Assembly (NCBI RefSeq): GCF_017562075.2 | Contig: NW_024427611.1 | Coordinates: 124,001 to 188,000 of the forward strand | Source: Anopheles merus | Lineage: Eukaryota; Arthropoda; Insecta; Diptera; Culicidae | Length of the DNA stretch: 64,000 bases | Reading direction: 5' to 3' | Part shown: piece after piece, positions 10,359 to 20,135 of the stretch | How the letters are laid out: every line of letters begins with the position of its first letter | How positions within the stretch are numbered: the first letter of the stretch is position 1 | The notes under the pieces: generated by a model | The model's input: only the letters and a program-made list of their open reading frames with translations | What the model was told of the DNA's origin: nothing | Database searches by the model: none | Made by a program: the position numbers and the translations under genes

Positions 10359-10559
10359 GGTACCCAAGCGGATGATTGTCATAGCAGATCTTTATTACAT
10401 ACTGTTATTACGAATGATGACAATAATCGAAACTTTGGGATAAAATCATAGTAATCATTTTAATCGTTGTTTTTGTAGTTCTTGAAATGAAAATTATTCT
10501 ATTTTTTATTAAAACGAGACATTAATTTTATCCCGTGTGAGACCGGGTAAATCAGCTAG

Positions 10560-10650
10560 ATTAATTATACGGTTGCCGATTAGACACGATGGTCCGTCAG
10601 TTATATATATATGAGGTAAATAAATAAAATAAATAAATAAATATTGTTGC
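10560..10650 (+). mobile_element. 3' end of CR1-A copy N1
   Basis: This is the CR1-A 3' UTR resumed after the Helitron, ending in TAAATAAATAAAATAAATAA, a tail typical of non-LTR elements. It joins Jockey sequence, so CR1-A appears to have inserted into Jockey. Confidence 0.6.
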
Positions 10651-11070
10651 TGTGGGTGGGTAGCTAATCTTTTTTTTACAAGTTATTCGAATATTTTTCC
10701 CATACAACTGAGAAGGCTAATTGGTCTCAATGGCCTAATTGGTGGTAGTTCTCTGGAACGCTATGATCTTTACCCGGTTTTGGAGTAGCAATAACTTAAG
10801 CTATTTTCCAAGTTTTTGGAAAATAACCAAGTCTCAGACAACCATTAAATATAACGTTAAGATATATTATGGCTTTCTTGGGTAGCCTTTCATTACATTA
10901 TTATTTACCTGGTCGTGTCCTGTAGATTTTTTGGTTTTTAGTCGTCGTAATATTATAGCAATATATTTTGGTTTAATTAATTCAAAATTATTTTGTGTTG
11001 TCTGATCGATATCATTCCAGAAACTCCTATTTTTTTCCTTTACTTCATGTTGCGAACGCGACAATCCAGA
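10651..11070 (-). pseudogene. Jockey-clade RT fragment, copy 1
   Basis: The minus strand encodes LKTKKSTGHDQVNNNVMKG, then LGYFPKTWKIA, then ATPKPGKDHSVPENY. These are the first RT blocks of Jockey-type ORF2. Stops interrupt the frame after the KTWKIA block. The fragment is truncated by CR1-A on one side and by an LTR-like segment on the other. The endonuclease part of the same element is found at 19205-20135 and 29316-29839. Confidence 0.75.
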
Positions 11071-11873
11071 TTTTTATATTTTTTTTCTATCTATAAAATA
11101 GAATAAAATATGATAGTTCAAACATACTCGAGAACTGACGTACCATCAAGGAGACAAACTTAATGTAATCCTAAACCCTTCAAGTAGGGCCATCTGGGTT
11201 TTTTGACTTGCATTTTTTAGCAGTCAATTACTTCATTTCATTTCAAAACTATAACGGTTAACTTAGGATTACAGCATGCATGTGTGTCAAGCTAGACCAA
11301 CTCCGAGAAGCGTAGGAAAACTCCACATCCATATTTCTCACGGCCGTAAAATTGTTAAACCTAAAAATCACTCGAACGTAAATGCGTTAATAACATTAAC
11401 CAGATAAAAAATTCGAAAAGCAATAAGTTCAAGTATTTGTCAATGATGCGATACATTCGGAACATGCACCACCGAATTCAAGAGTTAGGTACAGTTACGC
11501 CAAAAAGGGAAAACCACAACGCCTGCAATCAATGCAACAATTTGTTCTCACCAGAGAAAGCAATAAAAAAGGGATCACATTCCTTCAGGATCGCTTGACA
11601 TAAAACAGCACATCAGAACCAGAAAACCTCCTAGGAGAATGCGTAGGCGTGGCAAAAAGGAAAAGGCTAGCGATACGAACATATGCGAAAAAGGAAGAGA
11701 AAATAACCTTCCCACAATAGAACCTGAAGAAACTAGTATATAAGAATTCATTTTAAATCTTAATAAACACTTACAATTCTGACGCCTAACTGTGCACCCG
11801 TGTACAGAGTTTTTTTTTCTGAACCGATCAACTAACTTTCCACGACTTCGCGAATTTCATATCCGAAATTAAT
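11071..11873 (+). repeat. LTR-like segment, copy 1 (probable BEL-1 5' LTR region)
   Basis: This 0.8-kb non-coding segment lies between Jockey coding sequence and the BEL-1 internal region. It has a TATA-like GTATATAAG (about 11738), an AATAAA (about 11761) and a PBS-like TGGTGGCTCCAG just after it (11876). In copy 2 (18412-19204) the same segment is followed not by BEL-1 but by the next part of Jockey, as a solo LTR would be. I could not define clean TG...CA ends or a target duplication, so the boundaries are approximate. Confidence 0.5.
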
Positions 11874-12302
11874 AATGGTGGCTCCAGAGAGGAGTACTGT
11901 AAAGAAATAAGAAAACTCCAAAACTTTATTTTTTATATCTACTCCAGTGAACGAAGTGAACAAAAAAGTTAGTGAATGAGTTTAAACAATAGGTGTTAAA
12001 TTGTAACGTCAAAATCGTATTTCTCACCGTTCTTGTGAAAGAACAATCTCCTCCTCGTCCGTTAAACTCGTTTATTCAAAAGTAAAAAAACTCGTAATCT
12101 GAACCTGCAGTGTTTGTTTATAAAATTACTGAACAATTGTGCTAAAAAGTATTGTGATCGTGTAATAATTCATCACAATGTAGCCAAGGTCCAGACAAAG
12201 AGAACGTCGCCCTGCATCACTTCAAAAGGAAATAAAGGAACTTATCCAGGTAAGCCAATTCCTTGTTAAAACTAACAAAAGGCAAGGAAATCATCATTCA
12301 AA

Positions 12303-12761
12303 ATGCCTGTAAAATTTGTTACCAATCCGAACGGCGCATGCCGATTGTGTACCGGGGTGGACACGAGCGAACCAACGATGACGCAATGCAATGAATGCGA
12401 TCGTTGGTTCCACTTGTCGTGTGTAAAATTACAACGACTGCCTAAACGAGAAGAATATTGGTTATGTCCGAAATGTCAAAGCATTAAGTACGAAATTAAT
12501 CGTCTTACAAGCTTGACAAAGGAAACCGACAAGGGCAAGGAGGGCAAGGAACAAGAAACAAGCATTGAAACCTCCATAAAAGATTTTATCATCAGCCAAA
12601 AGGATCAGATGAAGGACATTTTTAACGTCATCAGAATATTAGTTGATGATAAAAAGGAACCATCGCACGTGGAAACCCTTATCAGAAGGCAATCCTTGAT
12701 GCAGTTGTCCAAGTTTGGAGGCGATCCAAAAGAATGGACAAAATTCAAACAAACCTTTTGA
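12303..12761 (+). CDS. BEL-1 Gag N-terminal part with PHD finger, copy 1
   Basis: ATG at 12303 opens 152 codons. Residues about 13-57 form a C4HC3 PHD-type finger: CRLC, CNEC, FHLSC, LCPKC. An acidic and basic charged stretch follows. The frame ends with WTKFKQTF and a stop because of one extra T in TTTT near 12755; the gag sequence continues in frame 1. BEL elements of mosquitoes often carry such a finger at the Gag N-terminus, so this is not a host chromatin gene. Its role in the element is unknown; chromatin or nucleic-acid contact is an inference. Confidence 0.8.
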   Translation: MPVKFVTNPNGACRLCTGVDTSEPTMTQCNECDRWFHLSCVKLQRLPKREEYWLCPKCQSIKYEINRLTSLTKETDKGKEGKEQETSIETSIKDFIISQKDQMKDIFNVIRILVDDKKEPSHVETLIRRQSLMQLSKFGGDPKEWTKFKQTF

Positions 12762-13071
12762 TAAAACAAACGAAGAGGGCAGTTTTACGGATTTAGAAAA
12801 TCTAAACCGTTTAACACAAGCTTTGAACGGAAAGGCGTTGCAGCACGTTCAACAGCTAATGATGGAATCCAATAACGTTAAAGAAATTATGTCGAGGTTG
12901 GAAGAGGAATATGGAAGAAATGATTTGGTTTATGTTGAACTCCTAAATAATCTACAGAGAATCAAAAAGGATTCAAAAACCATGATTTATGAATTGACCA
13001 ATGCATTAGAAAATCTAGTGCACACGGTAAAACTCATGAATAAACCGTCTTATCTAAACGATCATTTCTAG
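12755..13071 (+). pseudogene. BEL-1 Gag central part, copy 1
   Basis: After the frameshift the frame reads DKTNEEGSFTDLENLNRLTQ and MSRLEEEYGRNDLVYVELL, matching the capsid-like DUF1759 domain of BEL/Pao Gag. In this copy it stops at 13071 because of an extra T (GATCATTTCTAG, where copy 2 has GATCATTCTAG), which is private to copy 1. Confidence 0.75.
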
Positions 13072-13222
13072 TAGACTGGTTTTGGAATTAGTGTCCAAAC
13101 TCCCCTGCGACATCCAAGTCAAAAGGACGGATTATATTATAGCACAAAAGGTAGATTTATAAAATCAAACCTTAGATGAATTTTGCGAATGGTTAAAACC
13201 CTTTGCCAAAAGAGCCAGTCTC

Positions 13223-15250
13223 ATGAGTGCCGCACAATCGATTAATAACAAAGGACATCTAAACATACATGAGCAAAAATTTGAACATAAATCTAAGCCA
13301 AAATGGCAGGACAATAACAAACCAAATCAAAACAAACCATCTATAAAATGCTTAATATGCAATAATTCCCACGAAACTATTAAATGTTACGCCTTAGTAA
13401 ACAAAACTGTAACAGAGCGTCAACAGATAGTTCGTAACAAACGACTTTGTGCCGGATGTTTGAAATCTAACAATCACGGTATAAACGTTTGTAGAAATGC
13501 GCAAACGTGTGGTATTAACGGATGTACAGCTAAACATCATAAAATGCTTCATTCTACAGAATCAACTCCAGCAGTTGAAAGAGAAGTAGCAAATAACCAT
13601 CACGAGGTACAAAGCGCATCTTCCACGCATTACCAAGTGTTACCAGAAACACTAATAAATAAAGAAAAAACCGTGGAAACGTATGCTTTCTTAGATACAG
13701 GCTCATCTCTCACCCTATTAGATGCAAAAATAGCCAAACAATTGTCGCTAACGGGAGAAGAAACTCCTCTTCAACTAGTTTGGACACAAGGTACAAAGGC
13801 TGACCATGAAGGAAGTCAAAAGGTAAATCTAAAGATAAGAGGGACAACCAAAAAGACTTTCGCCCTAAAAGACGTTAGGACGATTAAAAATCTAATGCTA
13901 CCATTACAAACGTTAGATTACAATGAATTGTGTCTCAAGTTCCCTTATTTGAAAAATTTACCAATCGATAAGTTTGAAAACGTGCAGCCGACCATTGTGA
14001 TCGGCATGAGACATAACAAACTATTAATGGGTACAAAGCATCGCAACGGGAAGCAGGGAGAACCTATAGCCGTAAAAACCCCACTTGGCTGGCTTATACA
14101 CGGTAAAAGGTTGGAAAACAAAAATCAAAACTTTTCGATGGTTATTCAAGAAGATTCGGAAATTCAACGAATGATGTCAAATTATTTTTCCCTTGAAGAT
14201 TTTGGTGTAAAGCCCGTAAAGGCGCTACCTGAATCAGAGGAAGAAACAAGGGCAAAGCAAATCCTGAAAAATACTCTGAAGCTCAAAGAAGGACGTTGCG
14301 AGGTGGGATTGCTATGGAAAAAGGATAATCATAAATTTCCCGCTAGCTTGGACAACGCAATGTCAAGGCTCATTGGCTTAGAAAGAAAGTTGAAAAAAGA
14401 CCCAGAACTAAAGAAATGGGCGTTAACAACTTTCAAGAGCTATGTAGAAAAAGGTTACTCCAGGAAACAAGAACCATGGGAAATAGAAATACATCCATCA
14501 AATACATTTTATCTTCCACACTTCGCGGTAATAAACAAAAACAAGGATCCGCCGACACCCCGATTGGTGTTCGATGCAGCAGCAAAGGTTAGAGGACAAT
14601 CTCTTGCCTTACTATCGGGTCCGGACAGCACCACTTCACTATTTGGAATCCTAATTAGGTTCCGTGAAGGAAAATACGCAATCTGTGGTGACATTAAAGA
14701 AATGTTTCATCAAGTCAGAATTCGTAAAGAAGATCAACATGCCCAAAGATTTCTTTGGCGCGATTGCGAAGACCGTAAGCCAGATACTTACGTTATGAAA
14801 GTAATAACCTTCGGGTCAACATGTTCACCTTCTTGCGCGCAGGCCGCAAAAAATTCCAATGCAGAGAGGCTAAAGGACAAATACCCTTTAGCGTTAACTC
14901 CAATCGTGCAACACCATTATGTTGACGATTATAATGACAGCTTTAATTCAATGAGCACTGCCATAGAGACAGTACAACAGGTAATCGGTAATCGTGGTAC
15001 TCAAGTTGATGCAGTATATATCGACTTCAGGGCTGCGTTCGATAGTATCTCGCATGATATTCTACTCTCGAAGCTAAATAAACTCGGTTTCCTGGACTGG
15101 CACATCACCTGGCTGCGTTCATACTTAACTGGTCTTTCGTACTACATAAGCATAGGATCTCATCGCTCTCACTCCTTCACCAGCTCCTCCGGAGTGCCAT
15201 CAGCTCCTCCGGATGTACGCCGACGACGTAATAATATTCGCTCCAGTTAG
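13223..15250 (+). pseudogene. Chimeric BEL-1 Pol / CR1-A RT open frame (675 codons)
   Basis: Residues 1-590 are BEL-1: two zinc knuckles (about 43-104), an aspartic protease with LDTGSS (about 157-162), and RT with FDAAAKVRGQSL (about 450), DIKEMFHQVRI (about 490) and YVDD (567-570). At residue 590 the frame passes without a break into the CR1-A palm (RGTQVDAVYIDFRAAFD) and ends at the CR1-A stop. Both RT halves are incomplete and come from unrelated polymerase classes, so activity is very unlikely. The join is also present at 27583, but there the frame is disturbed by small indels. Confidence 0.85.
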
Positions 15251-15865
15251 AAACGACAGTGACTGTGTACGCCTTCAAATGATCCTTGAGAATCTCGACA
15301 GCTGGTGCAGCAGAAACGCCCTCCAAGTGTGTGCTGATAAATGTCAGTGTATATCATTCATCAGAGCCCGTCACCCCATCACGTTTACATACACTATGCT
15401 CAACACGGCTTTGGTTCGCACGACATGTATCCGTGATCTGGGGGTGCTACTCGACCAGAAGATGTCATTTCGCCCTCACATTGACAGCGTTGTTGCGAAG
15501 GGAAATCAGCTACTCGGTCTGATTACGCGGACCTGTAGCGAGTTTACCGATCCCATGTGCGTCAAGTCGATCTTCTGTGCCATCGTAAGGTCGTGCCTGG
15601 AGTACTGCTGCCCGATCTGGTGCTCGCTTGACGTTGGCGACATCAATCACCTCGAAGCCATTCAACGGAGAATCACCATGTACGCGGTTCGACTCCTTCC
15701 ATGGCAATCCCACCACCCTCGGCCCTCCTACCATCAGCGGTGTCTACTTCTCGGTGTTAGATTTGTTCAATTTTAGTATGTCTACTTGCACGTTCAAGGA
15801 GAAATTGGGTCTACGTCACATTTAATGTTTGCTTATAACTAGAGGTTTATTTATACGCTCCTTAA
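14991..15865 (+). pseudogene. CR1-A copy N2, RT palm to 3' UTR
   Basis: This copy starts abruptly at the ATCGTGG that joins BEL-1 and contains the palm-deleted RT and the C-terminal part (MYADDVIIFA; RSCLEYCCPIW). The 15213-15776 frame is longer than in N1 because it keeps the A lost there. It ends where Helitron H2 is inserted. Only a few bases differ from N3. Confidence 0.85.
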
Positions 15866-16088
15866 TCTATATATATAAAAATCTCGTGTCACGGTGTTTG
15901 TTGCGAGCAACCTCCGAAACGGCTGGATCATTTTCAACGAAACTTTGCACACACCTTATGGTGGTATGAGAATAGGTTTTAAGACTTACATCATTTTCAG
16001 AAGTTACACTAAACTTAATTTATTAGCAATTTTTTAATCCCATACCAAGAGCAGTATTGTTGTTGTTGTACACATCGCTTTGACACTC

Positions 16089-16788
16089 CCCAAGCGAAAT
16101 TTTTCGGGGATAATGAACACAAACTCATGCCATCTCTTTCTATTCATCAGCCCTACTCTCTCACACGCATCGATGAACTTTTACACATCTCTTTGTTCAT
16201 TGTACTATATTTGAAGGGTTTAAAAGTGATAGATAACAATTCATGTTCATGAACTAGTTATGGTCAAATGTTAATGGTGTAATGTTTGTACCATGGTCGA
16301 CCTGAGTTCAATTCTATTTTTTTTGTTTTTTTTTATGATTTAAAGTTTTATTTAATTTTTAAAACATCCAGCTCCAATAACTTCAAGCCCATTTACTCAT
16401 TGTCAGAAATGCGTGTTTAATAGTTAATCTGTTATTTTTATTGTTTTATTTATTTCTTTTAATTCTTTTAGTATCAGTACCCCTTCATACAAACAAACCA
16501 GTAAATAGCACGATAATGAATAATAAAATGGTGGCGCAACTGGCAAAGTGATTCGAAGTAGAACTAGCGATGTGGTTGGTAGCATCAAGGATGAAGCATG
16601 ATCATGAGTGGAGGGAGTGAATCCGAATGTTCATTTCTATTTTTAGCTCTTTTTTGCATGGGTTCATCTTTCACGTGTGTTCACTATCCCTGAAAATGAT
16701 CTGTATTTCGTTGGTCTTTTCGGGGATAATTCGTTAACGAATTATCCCCGAAAAGACCAGCGAAAACCAGCGTGGTCGGGAGCTTGGG
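16089..16788. mobile_element. 700-bp inverted-repeat DNA element, unclassified
   Basis: The segment interrupts H2 and is absent from H1 and H3. Its ends are CCCAAGC and GCTTGGG, with TC on both sides (16087-16088 and 16789-16790) as a possible 2-bp target duplication. A second shared block, TTTTCGGGGATAAT, lies just inside both ends, offset by about 28 bp. It has no ORF of note. Absence from sister copies makes it a true insertion; the superfamily is unclear. Confidence 0.65.
16713..16758. repeat. Perfect 46-bp palindrome inside the 700-bp element
   Basis: The sequence runs from GGTCTTTTCGGGG at 16713 to its exact complement CCCCGAAAAGACC ending at 16758, with GTTAAC at the centre and no spacer. 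Its arms match the block near the left end of the element (about 16101-16114). Confidence 0.9.
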
Positions 16789-17524
16789 TCGGTGTTCAGT
16801 GCAGTTTACACTGGTGTTAAAACCCCGCAAGCGATTTCGAGCAGTTTGCGAGCTCGCACGAGGCCTTGCAATTGCTATAGCTTTTAAGCGCTGGTGTATG
16901 GGTACAATTATTCCCCGATATACGCCATATTCGATATACGCGATTTTGGTATACGTTATGTTCTACATTTGACAGTTTTTTTTTTAGCAAATTGTACAAA
17001 TTTAACAGTTCGAATGTCAAATGCAAAATAATTTTCCTTGGTCGAGTTTTAAAAACCATTTCAAAAGGTACAGGTATTCCTCGATATACGCAATACACGA
17101 TGTACGCAATTTCGCTATACACCATTTTCTTAATTTGACAGTTCTTATACTAATTTGACACATCAAATGTCAAACTAAAAATAAATTCTCTTTACGTAAA
17201 ATTTTAAAAACGATTTGAAATGGTACAAAATATTAACTTTTTAGTTCAAATCAGATCAAATAACTAATTTAATGGCTAAAACTTACCCCTTCATGCAGAA
17301 TGATACGAAAATTAGCTATAATTTGACCGAAAACATCGACATTCGACTTACGCTAAGATTAGAGATACGCGATTGCCCTCCAGTCCGCATCAATATCATG
17401 GAGTGCCTGTATATGATATATGGTATATGGGTCCAATAAACTCCGTGGTAAACCAAAACTCAGTGGTACCCAAGCGGATGATTGTCATAGCAGATCTTTA
17501 TTACATACTGTTATTACGAATGAT

Positions 17525-17717
17525 TAGCCGGTCTCATGGTACAGTCGTCAACTCGTACGACTTAACAACATGCCCGTCATGGGTTCAAGCCCCAACTAGA
17601 CCGTGCCGCCATACGCAGGACTTGACTATCCTGCTATGGGGGGTAATCCAAAAGTCATTGAAAGCCCACCCCATACAAGTGGTACAGGCAGGCCTTGACC
17701 GACAACGGTTGTTGAGC

Positions 17718-17762
<45 letters not shown>
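17525..17762 (+). mobile_element. SINE200: SINE200 with 44-nt poly-A tail
   Basis: This is a tRNA-related SINE: a promoter-like 5' part with box B GGTTCAAGCCC (about 17582), and the conserved ends GACCGTGCCGCCATACG and GGCAGGCCTTGACCGACAAC. It is flanked by the 10-bp target duplication TACGAATGAT (17515-17524 and 17763-17772). The tail is 44 uninterrupted A, unlike the GAA-rich tails of the two other copies here. It would be copied in trans by a non-LTR element. Confidence 0.88.
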
Positions 17763-17765
<3 letters not shown>

Positions 17766-17913
17766 GAATGATGACAATAATCGAAGCTTTGGGATAAAAT
17801 CAACGTAATCATTTTAATCGTTGTTTTTGTAGTTCTTGAAATGCAAATTATTCTATTTTTTATTAAAACGAGACATTTATTTTATCCCGTGTGAGACCGG
17901 GTAAATCAGCTAG

Positions 17914-18411
17914 TTTAATTATACGGTTGCCGATTACACACGATGGTCCGTCGGTTATATATATGAGGTAAATAAATAAAATAAATAAATAAATATTGTT
18001 GCTGTGGGTGGGTAGCTAATCTTTTTTTTACAAGTTATTCGAATATTTTTCCCATACAACTGAGAAGGCTAATTGGTCTCAATGGCCTAATTGGTGGTAG
18101 TTCTCTGGAACGCTTTGATCTTTACACGGTTTTGGAGTAGCAATAACTTAAGCTATTTTCCAAGTTTTTGGAAAATAACCAAGTCTCAGACAACCATTAA
18201 ATATAACGTTAAGATATATTATGGCTTTCTTGGGTAGCCTTTTCATTACATTATTATTTACCTGTAGATTTTTTGGTTTTTAGTCGTCGTAATATTATAG
18301 CAATGTATTTTGGTTTAATTTATTCAAAATTATTTTGTGTTGTCTGATCGATATCATTCCAGAAACTCCTATTTTTTCCTTTACTTCATGTTGCGAACGC
18401 GACAATCCAGA
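17914..18411. mobile_element. CR1-A 3' tail and Jockey RT fragment, copy 2
   Basis: The first roughly 80 bases are the CR1-A 3' end (+ strand) with its TAAA-type tail. The rest is the Jockey RT piece (- strand), equivalent to 10651-11070, with the same RT blocks and a small deletion near 18262 (the text GGTCGTGTCCTG is lost). Confidence 0.7.
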
Positions 18412-19204
18412 TTTTTATATTTTTTTTCTATCTATAAAATAGAATAAAATATGATAGTTCAAACATACTCGAGAACTGACGTACCATCAAGGAGACAAAC
18501 TTAATGTAAACCTAAACCCTTCAAGTAGGGCCATCTGGGTTTTTTGACTTGCTTTTTTTAGCAGTCAATTACTTCATTTCATTTCAAAACTATAACGGTT
18601 AACTTAGGATTACAGCATGCATGTGTGTCAAGCTAGACCAACTCCGAGAAGCGTAGGAAAACTCCACATCCATATTTCTCACGGCCCTAACCTAAAAATC
18701 ACTCGAACGTAAATGCGTTAATAACATTAACCAGATAAAAGATTCGAAAAGCAATAAGTTCAAGTATTTGTCAATGATGCGATACATTCGGAACATGCAC
18801 CACCGAATTCAAGAGTTAGGTACAGTTACGCCAAAAAGGGAAAACCACAACGCCTGCAATCAATGCAACAATTTGTTCTCACCAGAGAAAGCAATAAAAA
18901 AGGAATCACATTTCCTTCAGGATCGCTTGACATAAAAAAGCACATCAGAACCAGAAAACCTCCTAGGAGAATGCGTAGGCGTGGCAAAAAGGAAAAGGCT
19001 AGCGATACGAACATATGCTAAAAAGGAAGAAAAAATAACCTTCCACAATAGAACCTGAAGAAACTAGTATATAAGAATTCATTTTAAATCTTAACAAACA
19101 CTTACAATTCTGACGCCTAACTGTGCACCCGTGTACAGAGTTTTTTTTTCTGAACCGATCAACTAACTTTCCGCGACTTCGCGAATTTCATATCCGAAAT
19201 TAAT
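18412..19204 (+). repeat. LTR-like segment, copy 2 (solo-like, inside Jockey)
   Basis: It is equivalent to 11071-11873, but its right end abuts Jockey ORF2 sequence (19205) instead of BEL-1. The Jockey protein sequence before and after fits together, as expected for a solo LTR left in a Jockey element. No target duplication could be shown. The TATA and AATAAA signals are kept. Confidence 0.5.
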
Positions 19205-20135
19205 ACTTGACGATCAACAGTACTTTTATAATTTGCTGTTAAAGTGTGGGCTGATTCAAATACTTTTTTTAACACATCAAATTTTTTGGTAGCCGTGATA
19301 AGGTTTTGATTATTTTTTTTCAAATAGGGATAGAGTTTTGCTTATTGTTAATTATTCTGAGAAAAGTCCAAAGTTTGTCCTTGTGTTTTCTTTTGTTCAT
19401 TGATTCCAGATTTTTGGACCACGAATTGTTGCGTAATTCAGATAACTTTAAATTGATTAGAATTTTAAGGAAATTTTAAGAGTTTTTCAATATATTGCTA
19501 AGCCTACGTCTTTGCCATCTCTTTCTATATGTGTTTCTTAGTTTTATTAAAGATATAATGTTTGGAGGGATAATAATGTTGTATTTTCCTGGGTTAGTTG
19601 CCAACTGCGATGTCGTGCGCTGTTACTGTTACAGATGTTAGTTTTTCAATCATATTGTCGATATGTTGATGATTATGAATATTATTGAGGGATAATTCAG
19701 TTGGGTTTATCCTATTATTAATGCATTGTTTAAATTCGTTCCAATTGGCTTTGCTATAATCATACACGACTTGTTCAGGTTTGACATTGGCTTTTTCTTT
19801 TACTACACTAAAAGAAACTGGTAAATGATCTGATGAAAAGTTTGTAGAAGTCTTTAAATTTACTAATAATTGAATTCGATCCAGGAAGATATGGAGCTAC
19901 GATCGGTAATGCGCCTTTGGAAGTAGTTAATTGAATACCTATGGCTTCTATTATTTCCAGTGCAAATGATCTCATTGGGCTATGAGCGATGTTCTGCGTG
20001 ATTAGAACTAAAATCCCACCTTTGGTACCTGACAGTCGATCTAGTCTAGAACTATTGTAATTATAATTGTTGAATCTTAGTTCTAGCTTTGGAAAGGTTT
20101 CTTCTTTAATCATTATGTCTGTATTTTGTTCCTTT
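19205..20135 (-). pseudogene. Jockey ORF2, endonuclease C-terminus and linker, copy 1
   Basis: Reading the minus strand, the Jockey-type order is: RLSGTKGGILVLI and IGIQLTTSKG (endonuclease), PEQVVYDYSKANWNEFKQCI, then RNTYRKRWQRRRLSNIL and ELRNNSWSKNLESMNKRK (linker to RT). Stops and frame breaks interrupt it. It ends at the duplication junction near 20135, where CR1-A starts. Confidence 0.75.

Larger units (their letters stand above)
5011..10559 (+). mobile_element. Non-autonomous Helitron, copy H1 (interrupted by gypsy)
   Basis: The segment starts with TC (TCTATATATATAAAAATCTC) after an A and ends with CTAG, preceded by a short hairpin (CCCG, 8-nt loop, CGGG at about 10532-10547). These are Helitron end signatures. 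The uninterrupted CR1-A 3' UTR can be read across the insertion, and no target duplication is made, as expected. Without the nested gypsy the copy is about 1.1 kb, the same as H3 (22064-23159), and has no Rep/helicase ORF, so it would depend on proteins from elsewhere. Confidence 0.7.
11874..14990 (+). mobile_element. BEL/Pao retrotransposon BEL-1, copy 1 (3'-truncated)
   Basis: The internal region starts with a PBS-like TGGTGGCTCC, then a PHD-finger gag, zinc knuckles, aspartic protease and RT with YVDD. It is cut off inside RT at 14990, where CR1-A sequence begins. RNase H, integrase and the 3' LTR are missing. The same truncation point occurs in copy 2 (27583), so it predates the outer duplication. 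Confidence 0.85.
15866..17913 (+). mobile_element. Non-autonomous Helitron, copy H2 (two insertions)
   Basis: It has the same TC start and CTAG end as H1, followed here by T, the expected AT target. It is enlarged by a 700-bp inverted-repeat element (16089-16788) and a SINE200 (17525-17762). The internal 160-bp duplication is kept. Confidence 0.7.
3084..20135. repeat. Outer tandem duplication, copy 1
   Basis: From about 3084 the order is CR1-A (N1), Helitron, CR1-A tail plus Jockey RT piece, LTR-like segment, BEL-1, CR1-A (N2), Helitron, tail plus Jockey, LTR-like segment, Jockey endonuclease piece. The same order restarts at 20136 with near-identical bases, a shift of 17052 bp. Removing the gypsy, the 700-bp element and the SINE with their target duplications leaves about 11.65 kb as the duplicated unit. 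The junction near 20135, where Jockey sequence jumps into CR1-A, marks the duplication breakpoint. Confidence 0.8.

Noticed and set aside
12303..12761. Host PHD-finger chromatin gene
   Set aside because: The same frame is duplicated at 24902 and is followed in both places by BEL/Pao Gag, protease and RT, so it is part of a retrotransposon.
17373..17771. 132-codon frame ending in poly-lysine
   Set aside because: It runs through the Helitron and the SINE200 poly-A tail; no independent gene.
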